Assembly: GCF_018918005.1 (NCBI RefSeq)
Contig: NZ_JAHLPR010000013.1
Span: 1 to 64,000, forward strand
DNA length: 64,000 nt
From: Paenibacillus sp. MSJ-34
GTDB lineage: Bacteria > Bacillota > Bacilli > Paenibacillales > Paenibacillaceae
Direction of reading: 5' to 3'
The position numbers and the translations under genes are program-made. The notes under the pieces were generated by a model. That model worked only from the letters and a program-made list of their open reading frames with translations. It made no database searches and was not told where the DNA came from. Positions 26,338-35,031 of the stretch are shown here, piece after piece. Numbering within the stretch: the first letter of the stretch is position 1; every line of letters starts with the position of its first letter.

Positions 26338-26452
26338 CGTTCGTTCTCCTCCGATCTCCTCATGTATTCGATTATATCGGAAAATGGCAGGCGTATACAG
26401 AGGAAAATTGCAGAAAACTGTAAAAGCTTGTCTATCGGTGCAAGCAACATAA

Positions 26453-26493
26453 AAATCCCCCATATCGAACCTTATGGTCCGACAGGGGGATTT
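26453..26493 (-). terminator. Terminator after the small gene at 26.5 kb
   Basis: On the minus strand AAATCCCCC pairs with GGGGGATTT and is followed by a run of T. Confidence 0.8.
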
Positions 26494-26511
26494 CGATATT
26501 TCCAAAACCGC

Positions 26512-26706
26512 TTAGTGGATGCAGCCCGCTTTCTGATGTTCGTAAATGCTTTGTTGAATAATTTCCATCGCATCTTCCGGTTCGAGAATGTTCATCCCGT
26601 CTCGCAAGACGATCCAGCAATTCAATTCATTTTGCTTAAGGAATGGCAACATATCCGGACACCATTTCAATACGATCTCCGAAAGTTTTACCGTTTCATG
26701 TTCCAC
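26512..26706 (-). CDS. Small conserved-looking hypothetical protein
   Basis: 64 residues, soluble, with a predicted helix-strand-helix pattern: VKLSEIVLKWCPDMLPFL, then NELNCWIVLRDG and a PEDAMEIIQQSIYEHQ helix. It has a terminal GCIH. The GTG at 26706 has GGGAAAGG at about nine bases; another GTG nine bases upstream is possible. I do not recognise a family. It has its own terminator, which supports expression. Confidence 0.65.
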   Translation of the reverse strand: MEHETVKLSEIVLKWCPDMLPFLKQNELNCWIVLRDGMNILEPEDAMEIIQQSIYEHQKAGCIH

Positions 26707-26886
26707 AAAGATCACCCTTTCCCTCGAAATATAATTATTACGATCGAAAAGCTGTACATCGTGAACTAAAGGGTAAATCGGAAGCGATATGCAAAATGGA
26801 ACTTGCCTGCTACTTATTATACCATATTCGGTCGAAAAATTGTATACGCATATTCGGCGCGGAAGGAAGCGGACGGGAGGGAAACG

Positions 26887-27711
26887 TTATGTACCGCGCC
26901 TGCGGAACGAGCCGACGACGCCGACCGTTTCGACAATGTTGACGAATGCCTTCGGGTCGATCGTCTTGATGATGCGCTTCAGTTCGGCCAATTCGTAGCG
27001 CGTCGTCACGGTCATCAGCATATCTTTTTCTACATGGGTAAACGCCCCTTTTGTCTTAATGATCGTAACGCCGCGGGGCAATGTCAGCAGCTTCTCCAAC
27101 ATTTGCTCGGTGCAGTTTGTAATAATAAAAGCCGTTACTTTGATATGGCTTATATGAATGAAATCGATCACTTTGCTGGCGATAAAAATGGTCAGGACGG
27201 AAAATAAAGCCGGATCCCAGTTTTGCTTCAAGTAACCGAGCGCGATAATGACGACAAAATTCATAATCACGAGAATATTGCCGATCGGCAAATCGCGGTA
27301 CCTTGTCACAATGGAGCCGATGACATCGAAACCTCCGGAAGAGCCTCCGACCCGCATCGATAGGCCGCTGCCGAAGCCGACGAGCACCCCGCCGAAGAGA
27401 GCCCCCAATATCGGCTCGGCGTTGAATTGGTGAACAGGGATGACTTGCATCAGCCAAGTCGTCGTAATAACGGAAACCGTGCTGAGCAGGACGAAGCGTT
27501 TGCCGAGCAGAAACCAGCCGACGGCGAGAATCGGAACATTGTATACGAAATAGAGGATGCCGATGTTCCAATCGGTGAAATAACCGGTAATCATTGCCAC
27601 TCCGCCGACGCCGCCGCTAAGCAAATGATGCGGAATAATAAACAGGTTGGAGCCTGCCGCAATCGCCGCCGCGCCTATGATTACGGCGATATAATCCCAA
27701 ATCCGTCTCAC
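26887..27711 (-). CDS. YitT family membrane protein (DUF161 + DUF2179)
   Basis: 274 residues: about five or six transmembrane helices (to about residue 180) with the glycine-rich LLSGGVGGVAMITGY and VGGSSGGFDVIGSI loops, then a soluble DUF2179 domain (TLPRGVTIIKTKGAFTHVEKDMLMTVT). This is the YitT/YqfU/YvjA layout, common in multiple copies in Bacilli. Transport or ligand sensing is proposed but not shown. GTG start with GAGGTGA upstream. It diverges from cshA. Confidence 0.9.
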   Translation of the reverse strand: MRRIWDYIAVIIGAAAIAAGSNLFIIPHHLLSGGVGGVAMITGYFTDWNIGILYFVYNVPILAVGWFLLGKRFVLLSTVSVITTTWLMQVIPVHQFNAEPILGALFGGVLVGFGSGLSMRVGGSSGGFDVIGSIVTRYRDLPIGNILVIMNFVVIIALGYLKQNWDPALFSVLTIFIASKVIDFIHISHIKVTAFIITNCTEQMLEKLLTLPRGVTIIKTKGAFTHVEKDMLMTVTTRYELAELKRIIKTIDPKAFVNIVETVGVVGSFRRRGT

Positions 27712-27775
27712 TTGAAATCACCTCGTCATTATTATTTAATATGCATGTCGCTGGTATTCCCTATTTAATTTGTGC

Positions 27776-27781
27776 TATAAT
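27776..27781 (+). promoter_or_regulatory. Extended -10 promoter of cshA
   Basis: TGCTATAAT gives a TGN-extended -10 element; no strong -35 is visible. It would give a leader of about 200 bases. Confidence 0.5.
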
Positions 27782-27787
27782 GTATTG

Positions 27788-27987
27788 GATGTTCTTAAGT
27801 AGGGATTATTTTCCATATCCAATGTTTTTTAGGAATGTTTTTGTCAGCTGGTTCATGTATAAGAGTGCGGGTTTCTGTAATAAGACCAGTTTGTTGGGAT
27901 AGCCTATAAATGTTTATCGCTACTTAAGGATACAGTCAAGAGGAGTGGATTGTCCACCACATAGCACATAGAAGGAGTATGAAGGTA
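27788..27987 (+). promoter_or_regulatory. Long, probably structured leader of cshA
   Basis: About 200 bases between the probable promoter and the start codon. CTTAAGTAG at 27794-27802 is the exact complement of CTACTTAAG at 27920-27928, so a long-range stem could enclose about 120 bases. A second small hairpin (GTGGATTGTCCAC) lies just upstream of the ribosome site. I do not recognise a known riboswitch. Cold-responsive control is inference. Confidence 0.5.
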
Positions 27988-29541
27988 TTGAAAACATTCT
28001 CAGAATTCAGTCTTGAACCGAAGGTGCTTCAAGCGATTACAGAATTAGGCTTTGAAGAGGCGACGCCGATTCAGGCCAAGTCGATTCCGATTGCGCTCAC
28101 CGGCAAAGATTTGATCGGACAAGCACAGACAGGAACGGGTAAAACGGCGGCATTCGGCATTCCGCTGATCAGCAAAATCGAAACGACGGAAGAGAAAATC
28201 GTGGCGCTCATTATGACGCCGACACGGGAACTGGCCATACAGGTGGCGGAAGAAATCGGCAAGCTTTCGCGCTTCAAAGGAATTCGCTCTTTGCCGATTT
28301 ACGGCGGGCAAGATATCGTCCGTCAAATCCGGGCGCTGAAGAAGAAGCCGCAAATCATTATCGGAACGCCGGGGCGGCTTCTGGACCATATCAATCGCAA
28401 AACGATCAAGCTCGATGAAGTGCGCACCGTTATTTTGGACGAAGCGGACGAAATGTTGGACATGGGATTCATGGACGACATTCAAACGATATTGAGCCTG
28501 GTGCCGGAAGAGCGGCAAACGATGCTGTTCTCCGCGACGATGCCGCCGAACATTCAGAAGCTGGCGCAGCAATTCCTGAAAGATCCGGAGCATGTCTCGG
28601 TCGTGCCGAAGCAAGTTAGCGCGCCGCTCATCGATCAAGCGTACATCGAAGTGCATGAACGCCAGAAATTCGAAGCGCTCAGCCGCTTGCTCGATATGGA
28701 GTCGCCGGATCTCGCCATCGTCTTCGGCCGCACGAAGCGCCGTGTCGACGAATTGGCCGAAGCATTGCAAAAGCGCGGTTATTCCGCGGACGGATTGCAT
28801 GGCGATTTATCGCAGAATCAACGCGACACGGTCATGCGCAAATTCCGCGACGGCAGCATCGACGTGTTGGTCGCGACGGATGTGGCGGCCCGCGGCTTGG
28901 ACGTGACGGGCGTATCCCATGTCGTCAACTTCGACTTGCCGCAAGATCCGGAGAGCTACGTGCATCGCATCGGCCGGACGGGCCGCGCGGGCAAGGAAGG
29001 AACGGCATGGTCTTTCGTTACGCCGCGCGAGATCGACCATCTGCATTTTATCGAACGGGTAACCCGCCATCGCATTACCCGCAAGCCTTTGCCGACGCTC
29101 GCCGAAGCCATTGAAGGCAAGCAGCGCATGACGGCGGAACGGATTCTTGAAATTATCGAAAATGAAGACTACAGCGAATTTAAAGGCATTTCCATCCAAC
29201 TGCTGGAACAATTCGATTCCGTACAGTTGTTATCGGCGGCGATGAAGCTGCTAACCGGAGAGAAGAAGGACGCGGTGATCGAATTGACGCCGGAAGAACC
29301 GATTCGCGTCAAACGCCGCAAACCGGACTTGCGCGCCAGCGGCCGGAAACCTTCCTTCGGGGGAAGAGACAGAGAGCGCTTCGGCGGGGGCTATAATCGC
29401 AGCAACCGCGACGGAGGCCGCGGAGGTTACTCGAAGAGCGGATACGGACGCGACGGCGGTTACAGCCGCGACGACCGCAAGCCGCGCACCGGGGATAACC
29501 GCAGACCTGCGAAACGTTACGATAAAACGAACGATTTTTAA
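27988..29541 (+). CDS. cshA: DEAD-box RNA helicase, CshA type
   Basis: A 517-residue ATP-dependent RNA helicase of cold adaptation and mRNA turnover. Visible motifs: TPIQAKSIP (Q), [10 protein letters not shown] (I), PTRELA (Ia), DEADEM (II), FSATMP (III), [10 protein letters not shown] (V) and [10 protein letters not shown] (VI). A CshA-type C-terminal extension ends in a low-complexity Arg/Gly/Asp/Tyr tail. The TTG at 27988 is preferred over the ATG nine bases earlier because GGAG is ten bases from the former and one from the latter. A terminator follows. Confidence 0.92.
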   Translation: MKTFSEFSLEPKVLQAITELGFEEATPIQAKSIPIALTGKDLIGQAQTGTGKTAAFGIPLISKIETTEEKIVALIMTPTRELAIQVAEEIGKLSRFKGIRSLPIYGGQDIVRQIRALKKKPQIIIGTPGRLLDHINRKTIKLDEVRTVILDEADEMLDMGFMDDIQTILSLVPEERQTMLFSATMPPNIQKLAQQFLKDPEHVSVVPKQVSAPLIDQAYIEVHERQKFEALSRLLDMESPDLAIVFGRTKRRVDELAEALQKRGYSADGLHGDLSQNQRDTVMRKFRDGSIDVLVATDVAARGLDVTGVSHVVNFDLPQDPESYVHRIGRTGRAGKEGTAWSFVTPREIDHLHFIERVTRHRITRKPLPTLAEAIEGKQRMTAERILEIIENEDYSEFKGISIQLLEQFDSVQLLSAAMKLLTGEKKDAVIELTPEEPIRVKRRKPDLRASGRKPSFGGRDRERFGGGYNRSNRDGGRGGYSKSGYGRDGGYSRDDRKPRTGDNRRPAKRYDKTNDF

Positions 29542-29566
29542 GCCGCGCATCGGCATAAATACGAAA

Positions 29567-29596
29567 GAAGACGGAGTCCCGCACTTCGTCTTTTTT
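29567..29596 (+). terminator. Terminator after cshA
   Basis: AAGACGGAGT pairs with ACTTCGTCTT (one mismatch) and is followed by a T run. Confidence 0.85.
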
Positions 29597-29734
29597 CGTG
29601 AGATGTAATTGAAAAAAGCTTGCCTGTTGAGTTATATTTATAAGTACATGTTATGTATGCTTCCGAAATAAGTTTTGTTGCGGACGAACCTTTCGGGAAG
29701 TATGGCTTACAAAACTTTCAGGAGGAGGATTACG

Positions 29735-30511
29735 TTGGAATTTAGAGGGATCATGGGCGGTTTTTACCGCATCTCGGAATGGATTATGCGATTATCGGTG
29801 ACTAATTTGTTATGGCTGTTATGCTCGTCGCCGTTTTTATTTTTCGCGCTGACGAAATTGCTTGTTTCCCAAGCCGAATTTCACAATGAATCTCTTACGA
29901 TGACTTGGGCGATGGCGATCGTCGCTCCGTTTACCTTGTTCCCGGCAACTGCGGCCATGTTTACCGTCGTTCGCAAATGGGTCATGGGCGAGACGGACGT
30001 CAAGCTGCTAGGCACGTTCTTTAAAGGGTACAAGCAAAATTACAAGCAAAGCATGGTCGGAGGAATTTTCTATACGTTATTGTTCGCGATTATGTATATC
30101 GACTATACGGTGTACATGACGCAACTGCAAAGCTTTCAAGCGGTCGGTTTCGTAATGCTCGCATTTTTGATCGTTTTGCTGGTCTCGATGTTCAACTTTT
30201 TTTCCATGGTCGTTCATTATCATATGAAAACGTTTCAGCTCGTGAAAAACGCCGTGCTGCTCACGATCGTGAAGCCTTTCCGGATTATTTTGACCGTCGT
30301 CGTGACGATTGCGGCGGGTTACATCAGCTTGCGCTTTCCGTTTCTGATCATCTTTTTCTTCGGCAGCGTCGTTGCGGCCGTTGCATTTTATAATTTTTAT
30401 ATGACCTTCTTGAAAATGCAGGAGCAACTGCAGAAGAAGGATGCGAACGAGGCGGACGGCGACGATCTGCCGCCGGAGCTGCTGCAGGAAGATAATGGGC
30501 GAGACCGTTAG
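29735..30511 (+). CDS. YesL family membrane protein (DUF624)
   Basis: 258 residues with about five transmembrane helices. The start (FYRISEWIMRLSVTNLLWLLCSSPF) and the PATAAMFTVVRKWVMGETDVK loop are typical of YesL/DUF624 proteins, which in Paenibacillus often sit near carbohydrate operons. Function is unknown. The tail is acidic. The TTG start at 29735 has GGAGG at six bases. It precedes the 6S RNA gene. Confidence 0.85.
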   Translation: MEFRGIMGGFYRISEWIMRLSVTNLLWLLCSSPFLFFALTKLLVSQAEFHNESLTMTWAMAIVAPFTLFPATAAMFTVVRKWVMGETDVKLLGTFFKGYKQNYKQSMVGGIFYTLLFAIMYIDYTVYMTQLQSFQAVGFVMLAFLIVLLVSMFNFFSMVVHYHMKTFQLVKNAVLLTIVKPFRIILTVVVTIAAGYISLRFPFLIIFFFGSVVAAVAFYNFYMTFLKMQEQLQKKDANEADGDDLPPELLQEDNGRDR

Positions 30512-30540
30512 TTTACTTTTCGGGCCGAACCCACTATAAT
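30512..30540 (+). promoter_or_regulatory. Promoter of the 6S RNA gene
   Basis: TTTACT at 30512-30517 and a perfect TATAAT at 30535-30540 with 17 bases between. The -35 box overlaps the end of the yesL gene. Confidence 0.65.
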
Positions 30541-30547
30541 AAGTAAT

Positions 30548-30730
30548 ACATCCTGCGATGTTCGTTTCGATTCCACGTTGTTTTGAACCAATGTTGGTTT
30601 CTTGGGAGTTCTATATTGCAACGCGGCTGTCACGCCCATACGATGGGACTTCAAAAGCGTTTCTGCGGACACCCACCTGCGAGAGCGGGTTCAGAAACAT
30701 AAGAATCGGACGGCATAGGCGGGTTTTTTT
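30548..30730 (+). ncRNA. ssrS: 6S RNA (SsrS/BsrA type)
   Basis: About 183 bases with the known layout of Firmicute 6S RNA: a 5' ATCCTGCGATGTTCG strand that pairs with the 3' CGGCATAGGCGGGT strand, a central region with GGGACTTCAAAAGCG and CACCCACCTGCGAG, GGGTTCAGAAAC, and a terminal T run. 6S RNA binds the housekeeping RNA polymerase holoenzyme and damps transcription in stationary phase. The call rests on recalled conserved segments, with ends estimated from promoter and T run. Confidence 0.82.
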
Positions 30731-30813
30731 GTGCAAATCCTCTTTTGTTCTGGGACGAACAGTGTTAAACTATGGATAGTATGTTTACGGAATCAGCAAA
30801 GGAGGAAATTCTT

Positions 30814-31206
30814 TTGTCACTCAAAAGAGTACTGGTCGGAATTATTCGCAGTTTTGATTCAACAAGCGACCGAGCGAAAGATCCGAAATTGAAAACGCAT
30901 TATTACAATTTATCCAAAGATAGAGCGTGGGAAGAAGTCGGTTCCACTTTAAAAAAGATTCCCGGCTATAAACTGTTGCACGAAGTAGCTTCCGTCGGCG
31001 AGATTACGCTGGAGAAACGGACGATTACAGGCAGAACGATGGACATTACCGTCTCCGTCGTACCGGCCGGCCCGATGAAATCGGCGGTCGACATTTATTC
31101 GGCTTCCCGCGGGGGCATGGGCGACTTCGGTTCGAACTATCGCGTCATTATGGAGTTGTACTCGGTCCTGGACAAGAAGCTGGCCGTGTATAAAACGACA
31201 AATTAA
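30814..31206 (+). CDS. DUF1499-like small cytosolic protein
   Basis: 130 residues, soluble. The C-terminal half (VDIYSASRGGMGDFGSNYRVI, about residues 92-112) resembles the conserved end of DUF1499 domains, and the middle carries alternating strands (GEITLEKRTITGRTMDITVSVV). Function is unknown. The TTG start follows AGGAGG at eight bases; an upstream ATG in frame has no ribosome site. It lies directly after the 6S RNA gene. A terminator follows. Confidence 0.65.
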   Translation: MSLKRVLVGIIRSFDSTSDRAKDPKLKTHYYNLSKDRAWEEVGSTLKKIPGYKLLHEVASVGEITLEKRTITGRTMDITVSVVPAGPMKSAVDIYSASRGGMGDFGSNYRVIMELYSVLDKKLAVYKTTN

Positions 31207-31219
31207 ACAAACGATAAGG

Positions 31220-31253
31220 AAAGCGAGGAAGGGGAAACCTTCACTCGCTTTTT
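31220..31253 (+). terminator. Terminator after the DUF1499-like gene
   Basis: AAAGCGAG-GAAGG pairs with CCTTC-ACTCGCTTT and is followed by T residues. Confidence 0.85.
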
Positions 31254-31268
31254 ACGTATGACTATATA

Positions 31269-31339
31269 GGTCGCAACCTTCTCGGTGCTGAAAAGTTGAC
31301 TTTTTGAACTCTCATTATTCTAGGTTGTTCAAAAAGCTC
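31269..31339. repeat. Partial copies of the GTTCAAAAAG element
   Basis: Positions 31269-31309 match the reverse complement of 60183-60223 (core CGGTGCTGAAAAG-TGACTTTTTGAAC); 31325-31336 carries an inverted GTTGTTCAAAAAG end. The two ends face each other between the DUF1499-like gene and tpx. Confidence 0.65.
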
Positions 31340-31347
31340 AGCTGAGC

Positions 31348-31866
31348 TTATACAAGCGCTTTGACCGCTTCGATCGCTTTGTCGTAATCCGGATGCTCGG
31401 TCATTTCTTTCAACACTTCGACGTAGCTGATCTTGTCGTTCGCGTCGATGACGAACACCGCGCGCATGTCGAGCTGGAACTCTTTAATCAATACGCCGTA
31501 CGCTTCGCCGAAGGAATTGGATTTATAGTCGGACAGCATGACGACTTTGTCCACTCCGGCCGCTCCGCACCAACGCGCTTGCGCAAACGGAAGATCGGCG
31601 CTGACGGTCAGAATGACGACATTATCGCCCAATTTGCTCGCTTCTTCGTTGAAACGGCGGGTTTGCGCGTCGCATACGCCCGTATCGATGGAAGGAACGA
31701 CGCTGATCAACTTGATCTTGCCGGCGTAATCTTGCAACGAAGCTTGTTCCAGCAGATTTTTGTTAAGTTTGAAGTCTGGAGCTTGATCCCCAACCTTTAA
31801 CTCGGGACCAATTAATGTAAGGGGGTTGCCTTTGAAAGTTGCAACGTTTGTACGTTCTTGTGCCAT
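31348..31866 (-). CDS. tpx: Thiol peroxidase
   Basis: A 172-residue atypical 2-Cys peroxiredoxin that reduces lipid and other hydroperoxides using thioredoxin. The peroxidatic Cys is in [14 protein letters not shown] (about residues 59-72) and the resolving Cys in [15 protein letters not shown] (about 93-107). Start ([20 protein letters not shown]) and length match Bacillus Tpx. A strong AAGGAGG precedes the ATG. Flanked by repeat ends on its 3' side. Confidence 0.96.
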   Translation of the reverse strand: MAQERTNVATFKGNPLTLIGPELKVGDQAPDFKLNKNLLEQASLQDYAGKIKLISVVPSIDTGVCDAQTRRFNEEASKLGDNVVILTVSADLPFAQARWCGAAGVDKVVMLSDYKSNSFGEAYGVLIKEFQLDMRAVFVIDANDKISYVEVLKEMTEHPDYDKAIEAVKALV

Positions 31867-32013
31867 ATTAAAAGCCTCCTTAAAATGATAAAGATTCGGT
31901 TACCAAATTTTATTATAGTCTTACCGAAAGCGGATTGTCCAATGAAATGCGATTTTTTTGCCCTGGTTTTAGGAGGGCTGCATCTAAAGTGAGAAAACGA
32001 ACGGAGTGGTTTG

Positions 32014-32616
32014 ATGATCTTTATACGTTACGAAAGCTTCCGCAAATATATACGGATTTACCCGGTCACATCGCTTCTATTGCTGGCGAACATCGTCATG
32101 TTTATCGTGCTTACGACACAGGGCGGTTCGAGGGACAGCGAGACGCTGGTTCGTTTCGGGGCGATGCTGAATGCCGGTCCGTACGCTGCCGAATATTGGC
32201 GCTATTTTACAGCGATGTTTCTACATATCGGCTTCGATCATTTGCTGTTCAACTGTTTCGCTCTGTTTGTATTCGCTCCGCCGTTGGAGCGTTTGCTCGG
32301 ATCGGGGAAATATGCGCTGTTCTACCTCGTGAGCGGCCTTCTGGGCAACGTCGTCAGCGAATTGATGGCTACGGGGGTTCATATTTCCGCGGGCGCTTCA
32401 GGAGCGATTTACGGCGTTTACGGAGCATACTTGTTTATCGCTTTGCTTCAGCGCAATATGCTGGATCCGGGGTCGCGGCAAACCGTTTATACGATCCTTG
32501 TATTCGGGCTGATCTATTCTTTTATCGTAGCGAATATTAATCTATGGGCCCATGTCGGCGGGCTGCTGGCGGGATTCGTGCTGTACGCGTTGATGCGCGG
32601 GAAGGCAAGCGTGTGA
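32014..32616 (+). CDS. Rhomboid family intramembrane serine protease
   Basis: A 200-residue protein with about six transmembrane helices. The catalytic Ser lies in SAGASGAIYGVYGAYLF (about residue 131) and the catalytic His in NINLWAHVGGLLAGF (about residue 180); an AMFLHIGFDHLLFN loop is also characteristic. Rhomboids cleave helices within the membrane; the substrates here are unknown. The ATG at 32014 has GGAG at seven bases; a TTG just upstream is less likely. Short single-domain form. Confidence 0.92.
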   Translation: MIFIRYESFRKYIRIYPVTSLLLLANIVMFIVLTTQGGSRDSETLVRFGAMLNAGPYAAEYWRYFTAMFLHIGFDHLLFNCFALFVFAPPLERLLGSGKYALFYLVSGLLGNVVSELMATGVHISAGASGAIYGVYGAYLFIALLQRNMLDPGSRQTVYTILVFGLIYSFIVANINLWAHVGGLLAGFVLYALMRGKASV

Positions 32617-32714
32617 CGGTCGAAAAATATGGATTGAAAAACAGATAGAAGGATGATAAATTTATCACTGACTATGTCAATGTGGAAGATGTCATAGAAC
32701 GGAGTGTACATTAA

Positions 32715-33611
32715 GTGGAATTAAGGCAGTTGCAATATTTCGTAAAGGTTGCGCAAAAGGAACATGTGACGCAGGCGGCCGAAGAGCTGCATGTGGCCCA
32801 ATCGGCGGTCAGCCGCCAAATTCACCAGTTGGAAGAGGAGTTGGGCGTCAAGCTGTTTCTGCAAAAAGGACGAAACGTACAGCTGACGCCGGTCGGCCAA
32901 TTGTTTTGCAAAAGAGTAGAATCGATATTGAAAGAATTGGACCGTACCGTCGTCGAAGTGCATGAGTTTCTCGACCCCGAATTCGGGGAAATCCGGTTAG
33001 GCTTTCCGCACAGCTTGGGCATTCATCTCGTGCCCGAAGTTGTGGCCGAGTTTCGCAAGAAGCATCCGAACGTGAAGTTTCGCCTGAAACAAGGGATATA
33101 TCCTTCGATTATCCGCGACGTTATTTCCGGAGAAGTCGATTTGGCTTTCATCTCTCCGTTTCCCGATCAGCACGAGCATGTTACGGGCGAAATTATTTTA
33201 ATGGAGGAGCTGTTCGCAATCTTGCCGCCGAACCATCCGCTCGCCGGCGAGGAATCGATCGAATTGAATCAATTGCGGGACGAAACGTTCGTTCTGTTCA
33301 GTCCCGGTTATTCGCTGCGGCCGATCGTGTGGAACGCTTGCCTGCATGCGGGATTTACGCCGAAGATCGGCTTCGAGGGAGAGGAAACGGATACGATTCG
33401 CGGCTTGGTTGCGGCCGGGCTCGGCGTAAGCCTGCTGCCGGAAATGTCGTTGTTTGAAACGAGGACGCTGCAGCCGATCCGGGTTCGCATCAGCAAACCG
33501 CGCGTGAGACGGCCGATCGGACTCATTCATCATACCCATGAGAAGCTGCCGCTTGTGGCGAGCGTGTTTCATTCGTTCTTGCTTGAATATTTCCGGAACG
33601 AAGAATTATGA
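32715..33611 (+). CDS. LysR family regulator, GltC-like
   Basis: A 298-residue DNA-binding regulator. The N-terminal winged helix-turn-helix (QLQYFVKVAQKEHVTQAAEEL and HVAQSAVSRQIHQLEEELG) is followed by a substrate-binding domain with LRQ-like GYSLRPIVWNAC and the GLVAAGLGVSLLPE signature. Overall it most resembles B. subtilis GltC, regulator of glutamate synthase gltAB, but no gltAB is adjacent, so the target is not known. GTG start, GGAG ten bases upstream. A bidirectional terminator follows. Confidence 0.85.
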   Translation: MELRQLQYFVKVAQKEHVTQAAEELHVAQSAVSRQIHQLEEELGVKLFLQKGRNVQLTPVGQLFCKRVESILKELDRTVVEVHEFLDPEFGEIRLGFPHSLGIHLVPEVVAEFRKKHPNVKFRLKQGIYPSIIRDVISGEVDLAFISPFPDQHEHVTGEIILMEELFAILPPNHPLAGEESIELNQLRDETFVLFSPGYSLRPIVWNACLHAGFTPKIGFEGEETDTIRGLVAAGLGVSLLPEMSLFETRTLQPIRVRISKPRVRRPIGLIHHTHEKLPLVASVFHSFLLEYFRNEEL

Positions 33612-33634
33612 AATAGCAACTGCAATAGAAATAG

Positions 33635-33676
33635 GGGCTCCGCTCAGTAGCGAGAAACTACTTGAGCGGAGCCCCT
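33635..33676. terminator. Bidirectional terminator between lysR and yugP
   Basis: GGGGCTCCGCTCA pairs perfectly with TGAGCGGAGCCCC, with GTAGC/CTAC extending the stem. Confidence 0.85.
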
Positions 33677-33694
33677 TATCGCGTCGTTCGGACT

Positions 33695-34375
33695 TTAATC
33701 GCGATTGTTCGTAAAGATCAAAATGTAGCGGATCAACTCGAGCAACGATAACAAAGCGGCGGCTACATAGGTCAAGGCTGCCGCGTTCAGCACTTTGGCA
33801 ACGCCCCGTTCCTCGTCGTTCGTAATAAATCCTTCGGATACCATCAGCTCGCGCGCGCGGCTGCTGGCGTTAAACTCGACCGGCAGCGTCACGAGTTGGA
33901 AGGCGACGGCGGCCGAGAAGAAAATAATGCCCAGGCCGATCAGATTCAGCGCGCCGAAGATGAAACCTGCCAGCAGCAAGAACGGCGCGATGCCGGATGC
34001 GAAATTGACGACAGGGAACATTTTGTGGCGCAATACGAGCATCGGATACGATTGCTGGTGTTGAATCGCGTGGCCGACTTCATGGCAAGCAACCGATATG
34101 GCGGAAATGGATCTTTCGTAATAGACCGGCTCGGATAGACGGACAACCCGTTTGATCGGATCGTAATGGTCCGTCAATGCGCCGGGCACCGGCTCGATCG
34201 GCACGTCGTGAAGCCCGTTGGCGTCCAGCATGCGGCGCGCCGCATCGTATCCGGTCAATCCGCTATAAGTCGGCGTCTTCGACCATTTGTTGAATGTCCC
34301 TTTGACGCGGAATTGCGCCCAAAGAGATAGGATGAAAGCGAGAATAATGGGAATGTACATCCAGTTGGCAGACAC
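33695..34375 (-). CDS. yugP: Membrane zinc metallopeptidase, YugP family
   Basis: 226 residues with an N-terminal helix, a soluble catalytic part and two or three C-terminal helices. The zinc motif HEVGH (SVACHEVGHAIQHQQSYPML, about residue 111) is intact, followed by the RARELMVSEGFI segment with a conserved Glu. The physiological role is unknown. The GTG at 34375 has AGGAGG at seven bases; a longer frame begins earlier. It lies 80 bases after a MerR gene on the same strand. Confidence 0.88.
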   Translation of the reverse strand: MSANWMYIPIILAFILSLWAQFRVKGTFNKWSKTPTYSGLTGYDAARRMLDANGLHDVPIEPVPGALTDHYDPIKRVVRLSEPVYYERSISAISVACHEVGHAIQHQQSYPMLVLRHKMFPVVNFASGIAPFLLLAGFIFGALNLIGLGIIFFSAAVAFQLVTLPVEFNASSRARELMVSEGFITNDEERGVAKVLNAAALTYVAAALLSLLELIRYILIFTNNRD

Positions 34376-34455
34376 GATAATTCCTCCTAAAAGTTTTGTA
34401 AGCGATACTTCCTGACCAACTTCGTACAAAACTGGCTTCGGAAGCACGTTAACCA

Positions 34456-34905
34456 TTACATAAACGGGCCTTTGCCTAGCAAAAGCAGCAGCGCTTCGAT
34501 TACGGCCGCGCTTTGCGGCGTTAAGTTCTTGAACAAATGTTTCGCTTGCCGGGGTTTCATCTGATCGATAATCGGGCTTAATTCCTTCACTTCCCGTTCC
34601 AACTGCTGCATATGCATCTGCAAAGCCGTAAACCGCTGCGACATTTGTTCCTCGTCCGTCACTTTATTCCATTCGTTCAAGTTGTCCCTGATCTCGTCGA
34701 GGGAATATTTCTCGGACTTCATTTGAATAATACGTTTCAGACGGAGCAAGGTTTCATCGTTGTACAAACGATAATTTTTCAAGGAGCGCTGCGCCGGAGC
34801 GATCAAACCGAGCGAAGTGTAATAATCGATCGTCCGTTCGCTGACATTCGCCAGTTTCGCCAATTCGCCAATGCGGTACAGGTTCTCTTCCTTCCTTTTT
34901 TTCAT
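34456..34905 (-). CDS. MerR family transcriptional regulator
   Basis: 149 residues: a MerR winged-helix domain (YRIGELAKLANVSERTIDYYTSLGLI, about residues 9-34; YNDETLLRLKRIIQMK) followed by a coiled-coil dimerisation helix and a short C-terminal tail without the Cys set of metal sensors. The ligand is unknown. The ATG has GAGGTGGGG upstream. It sits between an MFS exporter and yugP on the same strand, so it may control the exporter, as BmrR/BltR-type regulators do; this is inference. Confidence 0.88.
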   Translation of the reverse strand: MKKRKEENLYRIGELAKLANVSERTIDYYTSLGLIAPAQRSLKNYRLYNDETLLRLKRIIQMKSEKYSLDEIRDNLNEWNKVTDEEQMSQRFTALQMHMQQLEREVKELSPIIDQMKPRQAKHLFKNLTPQSAAVIEALLLLLGKGPFM

Positions 34906-35031
34906 CGACCCCACCTCACTGTTTCGACTAAGCTTTTTTTCGGTTATCATTATGATACTGAATTCAAACCGTACAGTCAAACGTAACGCTTTTTGTTCAA
35001 AAAAAAGGAGCCTTGCGGCATCCCGGAGTTG

